Shown here one piece after another: positions 50,178-62,512 of a DNA stretch of 64,000 bases. The notes under the pieces are model-generated. The model had not been told where the DNA came from. It saw only the letters and a list, made by a program, of their open reading frames with translations, and searched no databases. Source of the stretch: Pterois miles (Eukaryota; Chordata; Actinopteri; Perciformes; Scorpaenidae); the NCBI GenBank assembly GCA_947000775.1, contig CAMQGK010000567.1:24067001-24131000 (forward strand). Reading direction: 5' to 3'. Both the position numbers and the translations under genes were made by a program. Each line of letters begins with the position of its first letter. Within the stretch, counting starts at the first letter, position 1.

Positions 50178-51100
50178 GTAAGTGGAGACACGAGCACACA
50201 CAAAAACACTAGTTTCTCTTCATTATTAGTTAAACTGACAAATTATGCTAAATAAATGGGATTCCACTCTGCAGAGTGCCAGTTTTAGCATTCACCTGTT
50301 AAAGGGTAGACCATAAGAAAGATTTTGACTCAGTGGGAAACCCCAGGCCTCTCCACTCATGTTGGGACAATGTTTCCCTCTAACAATGGACAGGTTGTGT
50401 TGGATTGCCCCCATGTTTTGTTCTCTCCAAAGTCCGGTTCCACTCCGATGGCAATCTGAGCACGGCTCTATAGAGTCCGGCGCACGGCGAAGGCAGCCGA
50501 ACTGAGAACGTCTTTTGTCTTAGCGAGCCTGACGCAGAGCGATAGAGTTAAGTGGAGAGATAAAACAGGAGCTGAAAGTTAAACAGGAAGTGACCTTATC
50601 GGCTTACGGCGGTGAGCACTGACACAGTGGGGAAGAGGAGAGAGGCAGGTTGGTGAGCTCGGCCGAGCGTTCACATGTAGCCCACCTGAGAGACCTTGAT
50701 GGAGAGACTTTGACTTCTACTGTTCAGGTGACGTCATATCAAGTGTAATCAGATAAGTAGCTCTGTGCACATCTATTGTCATATTTAGGCTAGGCATAAT
50801 ATATGAAATTGGATAACATTATCAGACCGGATGTTTCAACCTTTAGGCCGAAGCCTGTTTAGACTGATTAAGGTTTTTGATCACGAACTGAGCAGGTATT
50901 CTCCTCTTTTTTTTAATCTTTTCTTCAACTACGTATTGTGTAAGATCTGATATTCAATGTGTGAAATCTTACACTCATAATAGATGCTGGTGGTTGATGG
51001 TCTGTGTGTTGAAACCATCAAACAATTTCCTTTTACTCCAAGCTGTGTAACCTTAGCTCAGACTGAAATTTTGTTGCTTGCAGTAGCAACATAATATGAC

Positions 51101-51471
51101 TGCATATTAGGGCTATTGTAGGTAAAAAATCCACTATATATTCAGGGAAGAAAGTCTGAATTTGTGAGATTAAAGTCAAACATTTATGAGAAAAAGGGCA
51201 CTTGGTTATTCTCTGAGATAAAATTGGCAAATTTACGTGAAAAAAAATAATAAATTTACCCAAAAAAATTGAAAGACTGAGTGAGGCAAAGGTCCTGAGA
51301 GATAAATTTCACATTTTCTTTCATGTTCTTTATGTTTTATTTTATGAACATAAGTACTAATATTATAGAAGTTACAGGAAAGTAGAGACAAACAACTTCT
51401 ACAGCCTCCGGCTCCAGATTAACAGTCCGCTACAATATACAGTGGGTCTATATATAGCCTAATAAAAATGA

Positions 51472-51564
<93 letters not shown>

Positions 51565-51812
51565 CCACACCTTGCATAAGTGTTGTTGTTCCTAAACAAA
51601 CGGTTTTGTACTCCACTATTTGATTTTTTTTCTCTGAAAATTATGATTTTACAATCTTTTTTTTTCTTGCAAATTTATGACCTAATAATCTCAGAGAATA
51701 TCCATGTTTTTCTCTCATAAATTTGTCAGTTTAATGTCTGTATATTACCCCCCTCTCCCGGCTCCTTAACTATTTTTTTGTTCTTTTTTTACCTACAATG
51801 GCCCTAATATGC
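51101..51812 (+). mobile_element. Fold-back element with about 28-bp inverted ends and an AT core
   Basis: The left end tgcatattagggctattgta(ggtaaaaaa) and the right end (tttttt)acctacaatggccctaatat(gc) are inverted repeats with one internal mismatch. Subterminal blocks are also inverted (ttctctgagat near 51210, atctcagagaata near 51690), suggesting a long hairpin. The centre is an AT array at 51477-51560. Confidence 0.8.
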
Positions 51813-51859
51813 CGTCGTAGCAGGCTGTTATTTCTTTACATGAATAATATTAGATTCAG

Positions 51860-52161
51860 TGGGGCAGTGGTGACTAAACGTTAGAGAAGCCAGCTTGTGA
51901 CCGGCAAGTCTGTGGTTCAATCCCCTGGATTGGCAAAATAAATCTGGGTGGGGAAATTGCAGAAGCAGCACTTGCCCCTTCCTCATTGCCACCACTGAGC
52001 TGCCCTTGAGCAAAACCCTTAACCCGAAAAGCTCCAGTGAGGCTGCTCAGTGGCTGACAGAGCAGACTGTGGTCGTACTGGGAAGCTTTGTGAACTTTGT
52101 GTACATGCTCAGGGTGCTCTTGAGAAGAGATTGAAGCTCCCCTGAATAAATAAAGGTAAAA
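51860..52161 (+). mobile_element. tRNA-derived SINE
   Basis: The head has ggggcagtggtgactaaacg and B-box-like tgtggttcaatcccctgg. The body has tgcccttgagcaaaaccctt, and the tail is aataaataaaggtaaa. It resembles the copy at 61455 in the ccactgagctgcccttgagc region. Confidence 0.75.
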
Positions 52162-53339
52162 ACATCAGCAGCTACAGCATCATTTTATGTCTTTACCTTG
52201 TGGCCTGCTTCGAGCTGGGACTTCAGCCTCTTTCGGTCTGCCAGCAGTGAACCTTAGGCATCTGCTCCCACGGCCAGGATCCTCTCATTGTGCTGAAGGA
52301 AGACCCCTATCCTTGGCCTCGCCCCTGTGCTCATCTGTGCCTCCTTCACCTCTCGCTACGATCCCCCCGCCTCCCAGACAGCTGCTGCCTCCCAGCCACA
52401 GCTCAGGCATTAAACAACTTCAAGCTCAGTGCCGAGGTTATTAAAGTGTGAAGATGTCTCTCATTAGACAGGGGTGTAAATCTGCTGGCATCCCATAAAC
52501 TGCCTGAAAGCTACTGCCACTGATGTAAACACCCCTCCATGTCTGCATATAAATGTGTTCGCGTACAGACATTGGCCTGTATTTATATGGGTGCACCACA
52601 AAGGAAATTAAAGCTTTCATTCCAAATGGGAGATGATCACGTTGGAAAAAATTATAATTAGATATTGAGTGTCTGGTTACACTTAAGTTACCTTATTTAG
52701 CTTTTATAAGCAGTATACAAACATTTAATAACCCACTGAATAATCTGTAACTGCAGTTGTGAGTTGATGTAAGTGTTTATTGTGTGGGCACCCATAACTG
52801 TTGACTGGTGTATAAACAGAAAATAAATGACAATATAGTAAAACAGTCAAATATTTATGGCTGTACACAAATACTGTACAGTAATAGACTTTAAATGTTC
52901 TCATGTGCTCACAACTACATTATAGTGTGCTACAAGCCATTTAATAGACACAATGAGTAGGATTTTCTTAATAAAACAGTGTATAGATTTGTACCAAAAT
53001 AATCCCTCTTCATCATCGCTTATGACCTGCTGGAAGTGTTTCTGCATCTGCCTGTTTTTTCTTATTTCGCTGTGACATTTCTTTATGTCATCCCCCATAT
53101 AAACGTAGTGACCAGATGCCACATTATGAGCGCGCATCCGAGAGGAAGCTACGAAAACGCAAATATAGTGATTTGGCACGTCAAGTGGGTAAAAGCTTGT
53201 GTCCTGTTTACTAACTGCAACTGACAGATCCTTCTCATTCTACCTTTACTGTGTTGCAGAGTATCTTTTAGTCACATGATTATATCTGACATTTTGGGAG
53301 CAAAGGTCTTAATTGTACAGTGCGTAGGATTTGGCGGCA

Positions 53340-53694
53340 TGTTGTGTCGTGATAACACATTAAAACAAAATTGTTTGAACACCACTAATTTCTTTAACGC
53401 AGTCAGTCTTTTGGAAGTTGTAGTGGTCTCAGTTTTAAATCTAGGAGATAGAGCATAAAGATACCAGCATCATATGAAACTGGAAAGCCTAAGGAATCCA
53501 CTGGTACCAGTCATGTCATACTAGCTAGTCGCAAAGGAGGCTAAATGACGCTACAAACCTACACAAAATTTTGGCGAGGACAAACTGTCATGGCCATTTT
53601 CAAAGGGGTCCCTTGACCTCTGACCTCCAGATATGTGAATAAAAATGGGTTCTGTGGGTACCCACCAGTCTCACCTTTATAGACATGCCACTTT
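53340..53694 (-). mobile_element. Family A transposon, truncated copy
   Basis: The reverse complement of the right half of the family: acaccactaatttctttaac, aggaatccactggtaccagt, ggggtcccttgacctctgac, ending at cctttatagacatgcc. It lies next to a second copy at 53830. Confidence 0.82.
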
Positions 53695-53829
53695 TGACTC
53701 ACTCAAGGTCTCTTTATCCTCCAGTGCCCCTCCAGCACAAAACTCCTCCTCTCCTTCACTCTCACAGTTATGCTTCTCTTCAAAGATATGCATTGCAGTC
53801 TGTGAGTATTTGGACAGTGATATATTATC

Positions 53830-54339
53830 TAGGGTTGTCAAAGTTAGCACAAATTTGTTTCAACGGCACTTACACATTAGCGCAACTTGCGGTGTTTAGG
53901 CTGCATGTTTTTAAAGGGGTCCCTTGACCTCTGACCTCAAGATATGTGAATGAAAATGAGTTCTGTGGGAACCCATTTGTCCCACTTTATGATAATCATA
54001 GTCAGTTTGGATCAAGTCATAGTCAAGTCAGCACACTGACAAACTGACAGCTGTTGTTGCCTGTTGGGCTGCAGTTTGCCATGTTATGATTGAGCATATT
54101 TTCTACAGTAAATACAGTACCGGTGAGGGTTTTTGGCCAATATTTGTCAGTTTTGTGTTGTTCAATGATTTCCAATAATACATAGATACATATATTTGCA
54201 TAAAGCAGCATATTTGTCCACTCCCATGTTGATACGAGTATTAAATACTTGACAAATCTCCCTTTAAGGTACATTTTAAACAGATAAAAAACATGTGCAA
54301 TTAATCACAATTAAATATTTTAATTGATTGACAGCCCTA
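53830..54339 (-). mobile_element. Family A transposon, both termini, internally shortened
   Basis: Both ends are present: tagggttgtcaaagttagc on the left and gattgacagcccta on the right. The segment between the right-end block and the gacctctgacctcaagatat block is partly deleted relative to 47838-48495. Orientation is opposite to the copy at 47838. Confidence 0.86.
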
Positions 54340-55726
54340 CCTTCATGATACTTTTATCTAAATGCAAGAAATTCTCCTAATTTTATTATTGGAGTAAAAA
54401 TGACATTTGGGAATTAAATGATATAATAGCTGTCAAATAGACAACAAACAGAGACAGGCCCTCCCTTTCACACGCTTAGCAGCCCAGGGGCATGCACAGA
54501 GAAACGCACTCCAAGTAACTACAAACAGAAAATACACAGCAACGCAGCCTGCTCATCCACCTTCCAGGATTTTTGATTTGTTGCTTCGTTTATTGAAATT
54601 AAATTACCACCAGCCACACACAGTTCGCTGTAGCTATTTGCATTATGAAAACTCGGTGGCAGCTGTGAGACAGCAAACATGGTTCAAGACTTGAATTGTT
54701 TCATTGTGAACTCCATTTTACTTAACGCACAGTGCTGAGTCGATATAGTCTGGTCCTTATGTACCACCTTTACTGCAGGTTTTTATTCTGGCGGCCATAC
54801 CGGACGTGATGCTGATTGTTTAGAGCCTATCTGACTAGGAGCTGCATGAAAATGTGTGTGAAACCTTATAGGATCAGATGTACAACAACGGAGACCGAAC
54901 AAAGACTCGCAGGCTCAGGAGATACTTGAGGACGAGAACTGGAAACTGTGCAGTGAAAAACACTATTACCTGTACTGTATGCTCTGATGTAACACTTCTG
55001 CAACACTCATATGATTGTTCCTCTAAACTTGACGTAATCGTAGCCGGCACTCTGCGTCTCTTTGAAGCCACTGCAGTTTATAGTGAAGGATGAGTCCCCT
55101 GTGGTCTACTCCGAGCCTTGGATAATGGTTTGCAACAATTCTGGCAATTCACAGCCACCGGGGGGATAAACCCTCCCTCCCTCCCTCTCCTTTCTCTCTG
55201 TTATTAAGTCAACAAGGTAGTGGATAGTGTGTCGACAGGTGAAACCGTAACGGCCCCAGAGACAGCCTGAATGAGTCTCGGTGAGGTTGTATTGTCTGTA
55301 GAGCTATAGTAGCTGGCCTAAATAGAGCTGTGCATGTGTGTGTGTGTGCATGCAGGTGAAAAAGAGCGCCTATACGGGGAAGAAGCACAACGTTTACCAC
55401 GGCTTTCGGTTCTCCATCACTCCTAAATCAAAGGGAAGGTCCTAACAAGACAGGACAGAGCAAATAAAAGGGACTGATGGAGAGATAGAAGGGCTTTTTA
55501 GAGGGTCTCATTTGAGGGCTTAGTGGGGATCAAATACTAAAAGATGAGCCTAGTGAGCGTATCAAACTGCCAGGAAATAGAGGAGAGAGTTAGAGGGGGG
55601 AGGAGAAGGATAAGGGGAAGGTGTCTAAGAATGGGTAGAGAAGTAGAAATGGCAAAAAAGGTAATTCTTTTGTTTTGCATTAAAGCTTTAGATATAACAT
55701 CACTCTGTTTCTTGTTCTGTCTGCAG

Positions 55727-55885
55727 GTGTATGTGAACGGGGAGTGGGTGACCAGTATTGGAGAAGGAGGTAGTTTTGGAGAGCTAGCCCTGATCTACGG
55801 GACTCCCAGAGCCGCCACAGTCAAGGCCAAGACTGATCTTAAACTGTGGGGCATCGACCGAGACAGCTACCGGCGCATCCTCATG
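55727..55885 (+). CDS. prkar1b: prkar1b coding exon: phosphate-binding cassette of cAMP domain A
   Basis: The 159 nt encode 53 codons in phase 0, starting VYVNGEWVTSIGEGG. Codons 18-28 are GELALIYGTPR, the phosphate-binding cassette: its Glu contacts the ribose hydroxyl and its Arg the cyclic phosphate of cAMP (E200 and R209 in bovine RI-alpha numbering). Both are present, so site A should bind cAMP. The exon ends WGIDRDSYRRILM before atg|gtacgt; the acceptor tract is tttcttgttctgtctgcag. The length equals human PRKAR1A c.550-708. The next exon, expected to begin GSTLRKRKMYEEF, was not found in the remaining 8.1 kb, so the gene continues to the right. A longer open frame beginning in the intron upstream is not a coding start. 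Confidence 0.97.
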
Positions 55886-56657
55886 GTACGTGCTTCAACG
55901 CACTGACTCATACTACTCCAGAATACACTTCTGAGTTAAGTTCAAGCTCGCTGTACATGCTATTTGCTACACTAATACTCTGTTGCAACCTGCTTGGGTA
56001 GCCATTATTTATAAGTTTACATGAAAGCTGCCATGTGGAGTTTGTTGTAGACAAACAAAAGTTTACAGTCAGTGTTACCAAAATGCATTGTGTGTTTCCT
56101 TGCGGTCTAACCAACATGCTGAATTTTCGTCCTAAAACATCTGCTAAGTTTTTGCCATTTTTTGTCTGGACTGCAGAGGGCAATAATCTGTCACTGACTG
56201 ACTGACTGACAAAGATACACGATTGGTCGGTTTCAACACTTCACATTCATTTCCTATGGAAAGCAGGCCACCATGTTGTTTCCTGTTTGAAAACCAGGGG
56301 CCAGTCAGGTGCATATTACGAGAGGGTACATCACCACTTGAATGGCCATTTAAGTGTAGCACCGCGTCATGTAGTGTCCTCGCTGGACCTGGTGAACATG
56401 TGCTGCTTGATTTAACATTATAGGCATGACCACTGATTATTTGTATAACAATTTAGCACAAATTCAGTCATCTTCCTTGTCTTTGCTGGTGCATTACAGA
56501 TATCTTGGCTGTTACTGCCAACTGTAGTAGTGTGAAACCGTTAGCAGGAATGTGTATCCCGTCACCTGGGTGTGCAGAAGATTGATGTCGAACGTGACAC
56601 ACCAGAAAAAAGACATACTTATCTTCTGGCAGTAGGAAAGGAGTCTATTGCCTATTT

Positions 56658-56992
56658 CCATCCATCCATCTGCAACCGCTTATCCCGTTAGGGGTTGCGA
56701 GGGGCCTGGAGCCGACCCCAGCTGGCATTGGGCGAAGACGGGGTACACCCTGGACAGGTCGCCAGGGCAGGGCTGACACATAGAGACAACCATCCATACT
56801 CATATTCACACCTACAGGCAATTTATAGTCATCAATTAATCTGCATGTCTTTGGACTGTGGGAGGAAGCCGGAGAACCTGGAGAAAACCCACGCTAACAC
56901 GGGGAGAACATGCAAACTCCACATAGAAGAACCTCAAGCTGGATTCGAACCTGTGGCCCAGACCCTGTGCTAACCACTGCACTACCATGCAG
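56658..56992 (-). mobile_element. tRNA-derived SINE, same family, with 8-bp target-site duplication
   Basis: On the + strand it begins ccatccatccatctgcaacc and ends taaccactgcactaccatgc, the reverse complement of the SINE at 26744. The 8-mer gcctattt flanks it at 56650-56657 and 56993-57000. Near full length. Confidence 0.88.
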
Positions 56993-58934
56993 GCCTATTT
57001 GTATTTGTTAAAAAATTCTGCATATACCTGCTAATTTTGGTGCAAAAAGTGTGTGTGTAATACACTAAGTAAAACTACCATTGGAGACGCTTTACACTCT
57101 TATCATTTGTGGTCCTTCACTTGAAATATTGTCTCCCACTCAATCTCTTAAGCCTTAAAACACTTACTAGAAAACAGTTTTTATACTCAAAATACACACA
57201 CACGCCATCACCAACACACACAAACTCCCCTTTTAATGTCTCTCTAGATCTGTTACTGGATGTAGAAAGGGGGTGGGGGGGAGGAGGGTCAACCCTAATG
57301 CCTCGACACACACTTCCAGCTCCAGGAGCTTATCTAGCAGGAATGTCTAAATGTTTAAACTGGAAACACAAGGTGCTCTGCCCTAGCTGTCATACCTATT
57401 CACACACACACATTCTGGGTGCAGTGAGAATGACTAATTGCCGTCCCCGTGCCCAACTAAATACTTCCCTCAAATGTTCCTAACATCTTATTCCAAATAC
57501 ATTACATGTAGCCTCCAATTAACCTCCCAACACCCGTGTGCATCTAAGCCTTAATCAGCGGTGAACATTTCTGCTCTGTGTCAAACAACCTCAACCCACA
57601 GAGTTGGAGGAAGGTCTGTGTTTGGACCTTTCAGCTCAATGTAAAGTTGGCACTGGGCTGCCCAGCACTCATGTCACCTCTTAAGCACATAGTTGAAGTG
57701 AGGGCACAGTCTGCCCTGGTAACCTTTCTTTGAGAGGATTCTCGCTCCTACGTCCCTTCCAGCAGCAGCAGGAGGGGAGACGATGGGGTGAAGCAGAATT
57801 CAATTATGGGAACCTGTAGTTAATTATTGTTGTCAATGATTTGTAAAGCTGTTTTTATAAAGTGTGGTATTCTGGCAACGTCTTAGGCCAACACAATGAG
57901 CATTCTCCATGTGTCTCAGTATGTGTTTGTGTGTTTCCCAGTAAAATTATGCTGAGTGTTTGCGTCTGCAGCTAGTTAGTCAGGAGCTCGGGAAGGTGAG
58001 CTGCAGCTACCGCCAGTTCACACATCTGCTTCTCTGCTGGATCTCCACATAGTCTCATTAACAACGTGACTGAACAGCTTTACATCTGTGCATTCACAGT
58101 CAAGAAGTTAAGGTGACATATTGCAATGAATTGTTTCATCTCAGCAACTACAGTATATCCCTGAAAAGTTTATCAACTTCTGCTGGTTGCATTATTTTGA
58201 TGGTCGTCCAGCTACGTGTTCATTTTGTCGATCTAAGTGAAGTTCACAAACCATTGTACCAGTTTTAATTGGGCCATTGTAACATAAAACAAGTCTTTTT
58301 AAATCACTGTAGAGTAGAGCTGAATTTGTTTTTTAGATTAATAAATTAGTTGATCACCAGATAATTGCCAAAAAGTTTGAGAATGAATTAAAAGGTGCTA
58401 TATTTGAAATTCAGAGCATTAGCAGCAAATAAGTATTTGCTATGCAAAGATATAGAGGAGTAATGTCTACCTAAGGAGAGAGTGAAGTCACTCTCTCTCT
58501 CTCTCTCTGACTTTTTTGGCATAGCCAGGCTGGCCATGCATGCACTTACTTGCTATGGATGTATAATAAGAAGTGGATACCGGATCCAGTCCAATGAGAA
58601 TTGCTTGCCTTGTGGATATGGCAAAAAGTTTTCCAACTTCCGAGTTATGCGGCCCCAGTCGGCCCATTGACTTTACATTATGATGATGTTGGCTATTTTA
58701 CAAATCTAAAACCTCAAAAGTTCAAAAATTCATTATAGAAAGTCATAATTGACCTTGTTTGCAGTTGGAGTGTCATGTGAACAGTTTTACGTCTCTTTTA
58801 CAGTGGTGGTCTATGGAGAAAATGCTTCTTGGGTGGTCAGTGCATGTAACTCCTAGTGTATGTGCCCCACTGGCTAGCTAGCTGCTATCGCTCTGCACTG
58901 CACTCCAGCGGCATGGATGTATAGAGACAACTAG

Positions 58935-59170
58935 AGGCGGGCTCCCGGCCATTCCTATGAGAGGTGCTCAATGGCGCATGAAATGCGACTGCCTAGTGAC
59001 TAAGTACCCAGATGTCCCAATGACTTTCCACATCCAATGGGCCCATGGAGCAGTTTCCTTTAACTCCGCCACCCAGCCCTCGGTCCAGCCGCAGCCTGGG
59101 GCTCATTCACATGAAAGGAGGAAGGAAAATAAATCTGGATTCAGCGATTAGTGCATCCAATATGAGATTG
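58935..59170 (-). repeat. Dispersed repeat family D, copy 4
   Basis: It carries ctaagtacccagatgtccca, catccaatgggcccatggag and aaataaatctggattcagcg, matching 25490-25690. Confidence 0.65.
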
Positions 59171-60100
59171 AGAAAAAAAGCCTTTCTGGGTCCACAGAAG
59201 CTGTAATTCAACCATTTGGCCACTACGAAAATTTGCTTCAATGCCCGGCGCGCTTCCTGGGATCTTGTCCTATAGCGTTCACCACTGATAACACCATGTC
59301 AGCCTGTTGCTGTTTGGACTCTTTGTGCTGTCAGCACCGTTAGCTGCTAGCCGCCATTGCCTCATGGAGAACCTTGTAGAGGCAATCCCTCAATCATAGA
59401 TGCTCTGAATATGTAGTTTAGCACCTTTAAACTTTTTAGTTATTTAATTGAGCAAAAATGGTGAATATTCTCCATTTCCAGCTTTGCAAATGCGTTATGT
59501 TAGTTGGCCAAACAAGGCATTGGAAGAACCACATCCCAGAACTTCTGAAGCACAATTTTCACAATTATTTGATATTTAATAGACTAATCAAGATGAATTG
59601 ATTAGATAGTGAATTCTAGCCCTATTTTAGAGGATGTACATGTTTGCATGTGCTCTTGAAGACATCACCTGTAGATGGATTTTACCCTGGACCTTATACT
59701 GTACCACCACCCAATGGAAAAAATGACACATGCCATTGTCGGCATTATCAGAAGTGTTTTTTTCCACCACTGAGCATGCTGATAACAACATGAACATGTC
59801 AGTTATCTCATCCTGTAAAGTCTGAGCCAAAGCAGCTTATCAAAACCACCTTACCTCCCACCTCCTCTCTCCTCTGTATCCAGGAGTACGTCCACTAAAC
59901 GGTGTGATGCCATCCCTTATGATCATAACACACTCTCTCCATTGTGTTGCTGCCAGTCATACAATACCCACCTTGTTGTGTCATCTTAAACACGCAGACC
60001 TACAGACAAAGCCACTAACAAACTGACAGACCACTGTCAACAAACAGAAGACAATACAAAAGGAGACGAGGAGGAATGATACCAAGACATGAGGAGGGAT

Positions 60101-60124
60101 GTGTGTGTGTGTGTGTGTGTGTGT
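60101..60124 (+). repeat. (GT)n microsatellite
   Basis: 12 GT units. Confidence 0.95.
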
Positions 60125-60804
60125 TGGGGGGTGGTGTATGTGTTTCACATTGGACAGAGATGAAGGTAATGGGGATGGGGTGTAAGGTACGGTTGGTTTA
60201 GTCTGGCTTCGCTCCACACCTCAACTCTTTGATGATTCAGCCTCAAAGACAGCGAGCAGACACAGAGGCTGGTTCATCTTTAACCGCGAGGAGGAGCGAA
60301 CACATTAGGGCCAACGGGGGAGTTTTGTACATGAGACAACGCTCCGGCCCTCCCACGTAGACAGGAAGCACAGGGACAGATAAAAAATAAAATTAAAAAA
60401 AGATGTGCACCAGCAAAATAAATTATGATCAGAAATCAGAAATCAGAAATTTAGAAAAGTATCATTTACATTCCATCCACCCCGGTCAACCCCTGCGTTG
60501 GCCCACCCAGCCCTTCCTACACCAGGCGCATAAATCAGACCTGCTGTGTAATGTAATGTTATGTACGCATGGTAAGCCTTTAAGCCCAGCAAGCCTGTCT
60601 GAGGAGCTCTATGGGGAGGCTATGAAATCAGGAGACCAACTCAACATTTTTGTGGAAGGTGCATGTGTGTGTGAGAGATTGTGTTAGAGGTAGAATATAC
60701 ATGTGTGAGTGTTTGTATTTGCTTGCTTAATGAGCATGAAGTTTCGTCTCTGCAGAGACAGCAACGAAACATAAGCGGCAGAACTTAAAACAGACTGCAC
60801 GCTC

Positions 60805-60808
<4 letters not shown>

Positions 60809-60838
<30 letters not shown>
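60809..60838 (+). repeat. (CA)n microsatellite
   Basis: 15 CA units, with a shorter run continuing at 60841. Confidence 0.95.
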
Positions 60839-60845
<7 letters not shown>

Positions 60846-61454
60846 ACTCGAATCACTTATCCAGCAGGGAGGCGATGCAGGCTAGAATTCCTTTAATCAA
60901 GTTGTTTACGATTTTGAGCTTGACGTTGGCTCACTTGGGAACATTTTCTCCCCTTTTAAGACAAAATGTGAAATTATATGAAATTAGAGGCAGCAGCGGG
61001 ACTCAGGCACTTATGCACTAAAGACACCCCAAGCCTCAATATATCATTTCCATATGCAGACGCAGGGCGGACAAGATCGTCTCTCCTCACTCTCTCTGTT
61101 TCTCTTTAAGTTCCCGCTCTCTCCCTCTCTTTCTCCCAGAGTGCAATGAAGGACGGGGGAAAAAAAGGAGAAATGCAGTGAAGGAAGGGGTCCTCTGGGT
61201 CTAGACTTGTCAGGAAGCACCTGATGTTCATGGCAGAGGCAGAGAGGGGAAAGTCCCCATGCCTGGTGGTGGTTGGGGTGGGCCACACACACATACATAC
61301 AGACACACACATGCAATGAACATTAGCAAGTCATACACAGCTCTGCACAGTAGGTTTGACCCCATGAAGTGCGTCTACACTATTAGTGCTAGATAACCCC
61401 ATAGAGCAGTTTTAAGTTTTTAAGTTTAATGTCTCCATATTAGGGGGCGGCAGG

Positions 61455-61755
61455 TAGGTTGGGTGGGGGGGTAGCTCATGTGCTTGGGTTAGGATCGGAG
61501 GTCATCGGTTCAAGTCCCCCATGGACCAAGACCAACTGGTTGCTGGAGAGGTGCCAGTTTACCTCTTGGCCACTGCCGAGGTGCCCCTGAGCAAGGCACC
61601 AAACCCCCAACTGCTCTGGGCGCTTGTCAGGAGCAGCCCCCTCACTCTGACATCTCTCCATTGACATGTATATGTACTGTGTGAATAACAGAGTGTAAAA
61701 CTGAATTTCCCCACTGTGGGACTAATAAAGGAATATCTTTCTTTCTTTCTTTCTT
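61455..61755 (+). mobile_element. tRNA-derived SINE with (CTTT)n tail
   Basis: The head has gggtagctcatgtgcttggg and catcggttcaagtcccccat (B box). The body has gaggtgcccctgagcaaggc. The 3' end reads tgtgggactaataaaggaat followed by ctttctttctttctt. Confidence 0.82.
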
Positions 61756-61772
61756 AATTTTGGAAAATGTTC

Positions 61773-62512
61773 TTAAACGATAACCAACCCTCGTTAACCG
61801 ATTAACTGTTGACTGACAAGATTTGTGCCTCGCATGCAGCGGTGCGCCAGCTGCAGTATATGAGCATAACGGACAACTGAGTCAACACTTCACCATCAGG
61901 AGAGTTACTGTAGCAGCCACGGTGCTGCGTTCACTGCCTTCAGTTCACTGTTACGAGAGTTACTGTAGCAGCCACGGTGCTGCATTCACTGCCTTCAGTT
62001 CACTGTTACGAGAGTTACTGTAGTAGCCACAGTGCTGCGTTCACTGTCTCCACTTCACCATCTGGGAGCGTTAGCAACCACGGTGCTGCGTTCACTGTCT
62101 CCACTTCACCATCTGGGAGCGTTAGCAACCACGGTGCTGCGTTCACTGTCTTCACTTCACCGGCCGGGAGTGTTAGCAGCCACCACCACCGCACATTTAG
62201 TTTAGTTTAGCAGGTTGTCAGATGTGTGTCTGTCCAGTGTAACGACACTCTCATTGTCTGACAAATAGTGTGTGTGTTTGTGTTACGTTAGCAGCAAATG
62301 CTACAAGGCTACAAGTTACATCTCCTCAGGTGGAGGTCAAGAGCCAACTTCCTGTATCTGCACCGGCTCTCTCTTAAGGTGGACTAGCTTTACTCCTTAA
62401 AGTGACGAGCCGCTCTCTGGGTTTTTCTCAGCTTTTTAATTCTTTTTTTTTTTTGTTTTAACTGTTTAACCGATAGCATTAATCGGTTCAGTGCTTAATG
62501 CTGGTTATACAG
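61773..62512 (+). mobile_element. Transposon-like repeat family E with internal minisatellite
   Basis: The left end is taaacgataaccaaccctcg; the right end is gtttaaccgatagcattaat, with imperfectly inverted AACCGATTAA motifs. The interior shares blocks with 48930-49208 (ccaacttcctgtatctgcac, ctctcttaaggtggactagc). A minisatellite occupies 61900-62190. Confidence 0.78.
61900..62190 (+). repeat. Minisatellite, 55- and 51-bp units, about six copies
   Basis: Unit starts at 61900, 61955, 62010, 62064, 62115 and 62166. Each unit includes ccacggtgctgcgttcactg or a close variant. The first three are 55, 55 and 54 bp and the later ones 51 bp, so two sub-types expanded in order. Confidence 0.92.

Larger units (their letters stand above)
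50178..55726 (+). other. prkar1b intron, 5.5 kb
   Basis: Bounded by gac|gtaagt and ctgcag|gtgtat, both in phase 0. It holds a fold-back element with an AT core (51101-51812), a SINE (51860-52161) and two transposon copies on the - strand (53340-53694 and 53830-54339). I see no gene or structured repeat in 50200-51090, 52170-53330 or 54350-55720. Confidence 0.9.

Noticed and set aside
55544..55726. ATG-initiated extension upstream of the cAMP-cassette exon
   Set aside because: It lies in intron sequence ahead of a good acceptor (ctgcag). The frame is open by chance, and family proteins continue from the previous exon.
61900..62190. CRISPR-like direct repeats
   Set aside because: The units are contiguous with no unique spacers and sit inside a transposon copy in a vertebrate gene, so this is a minisatellite.
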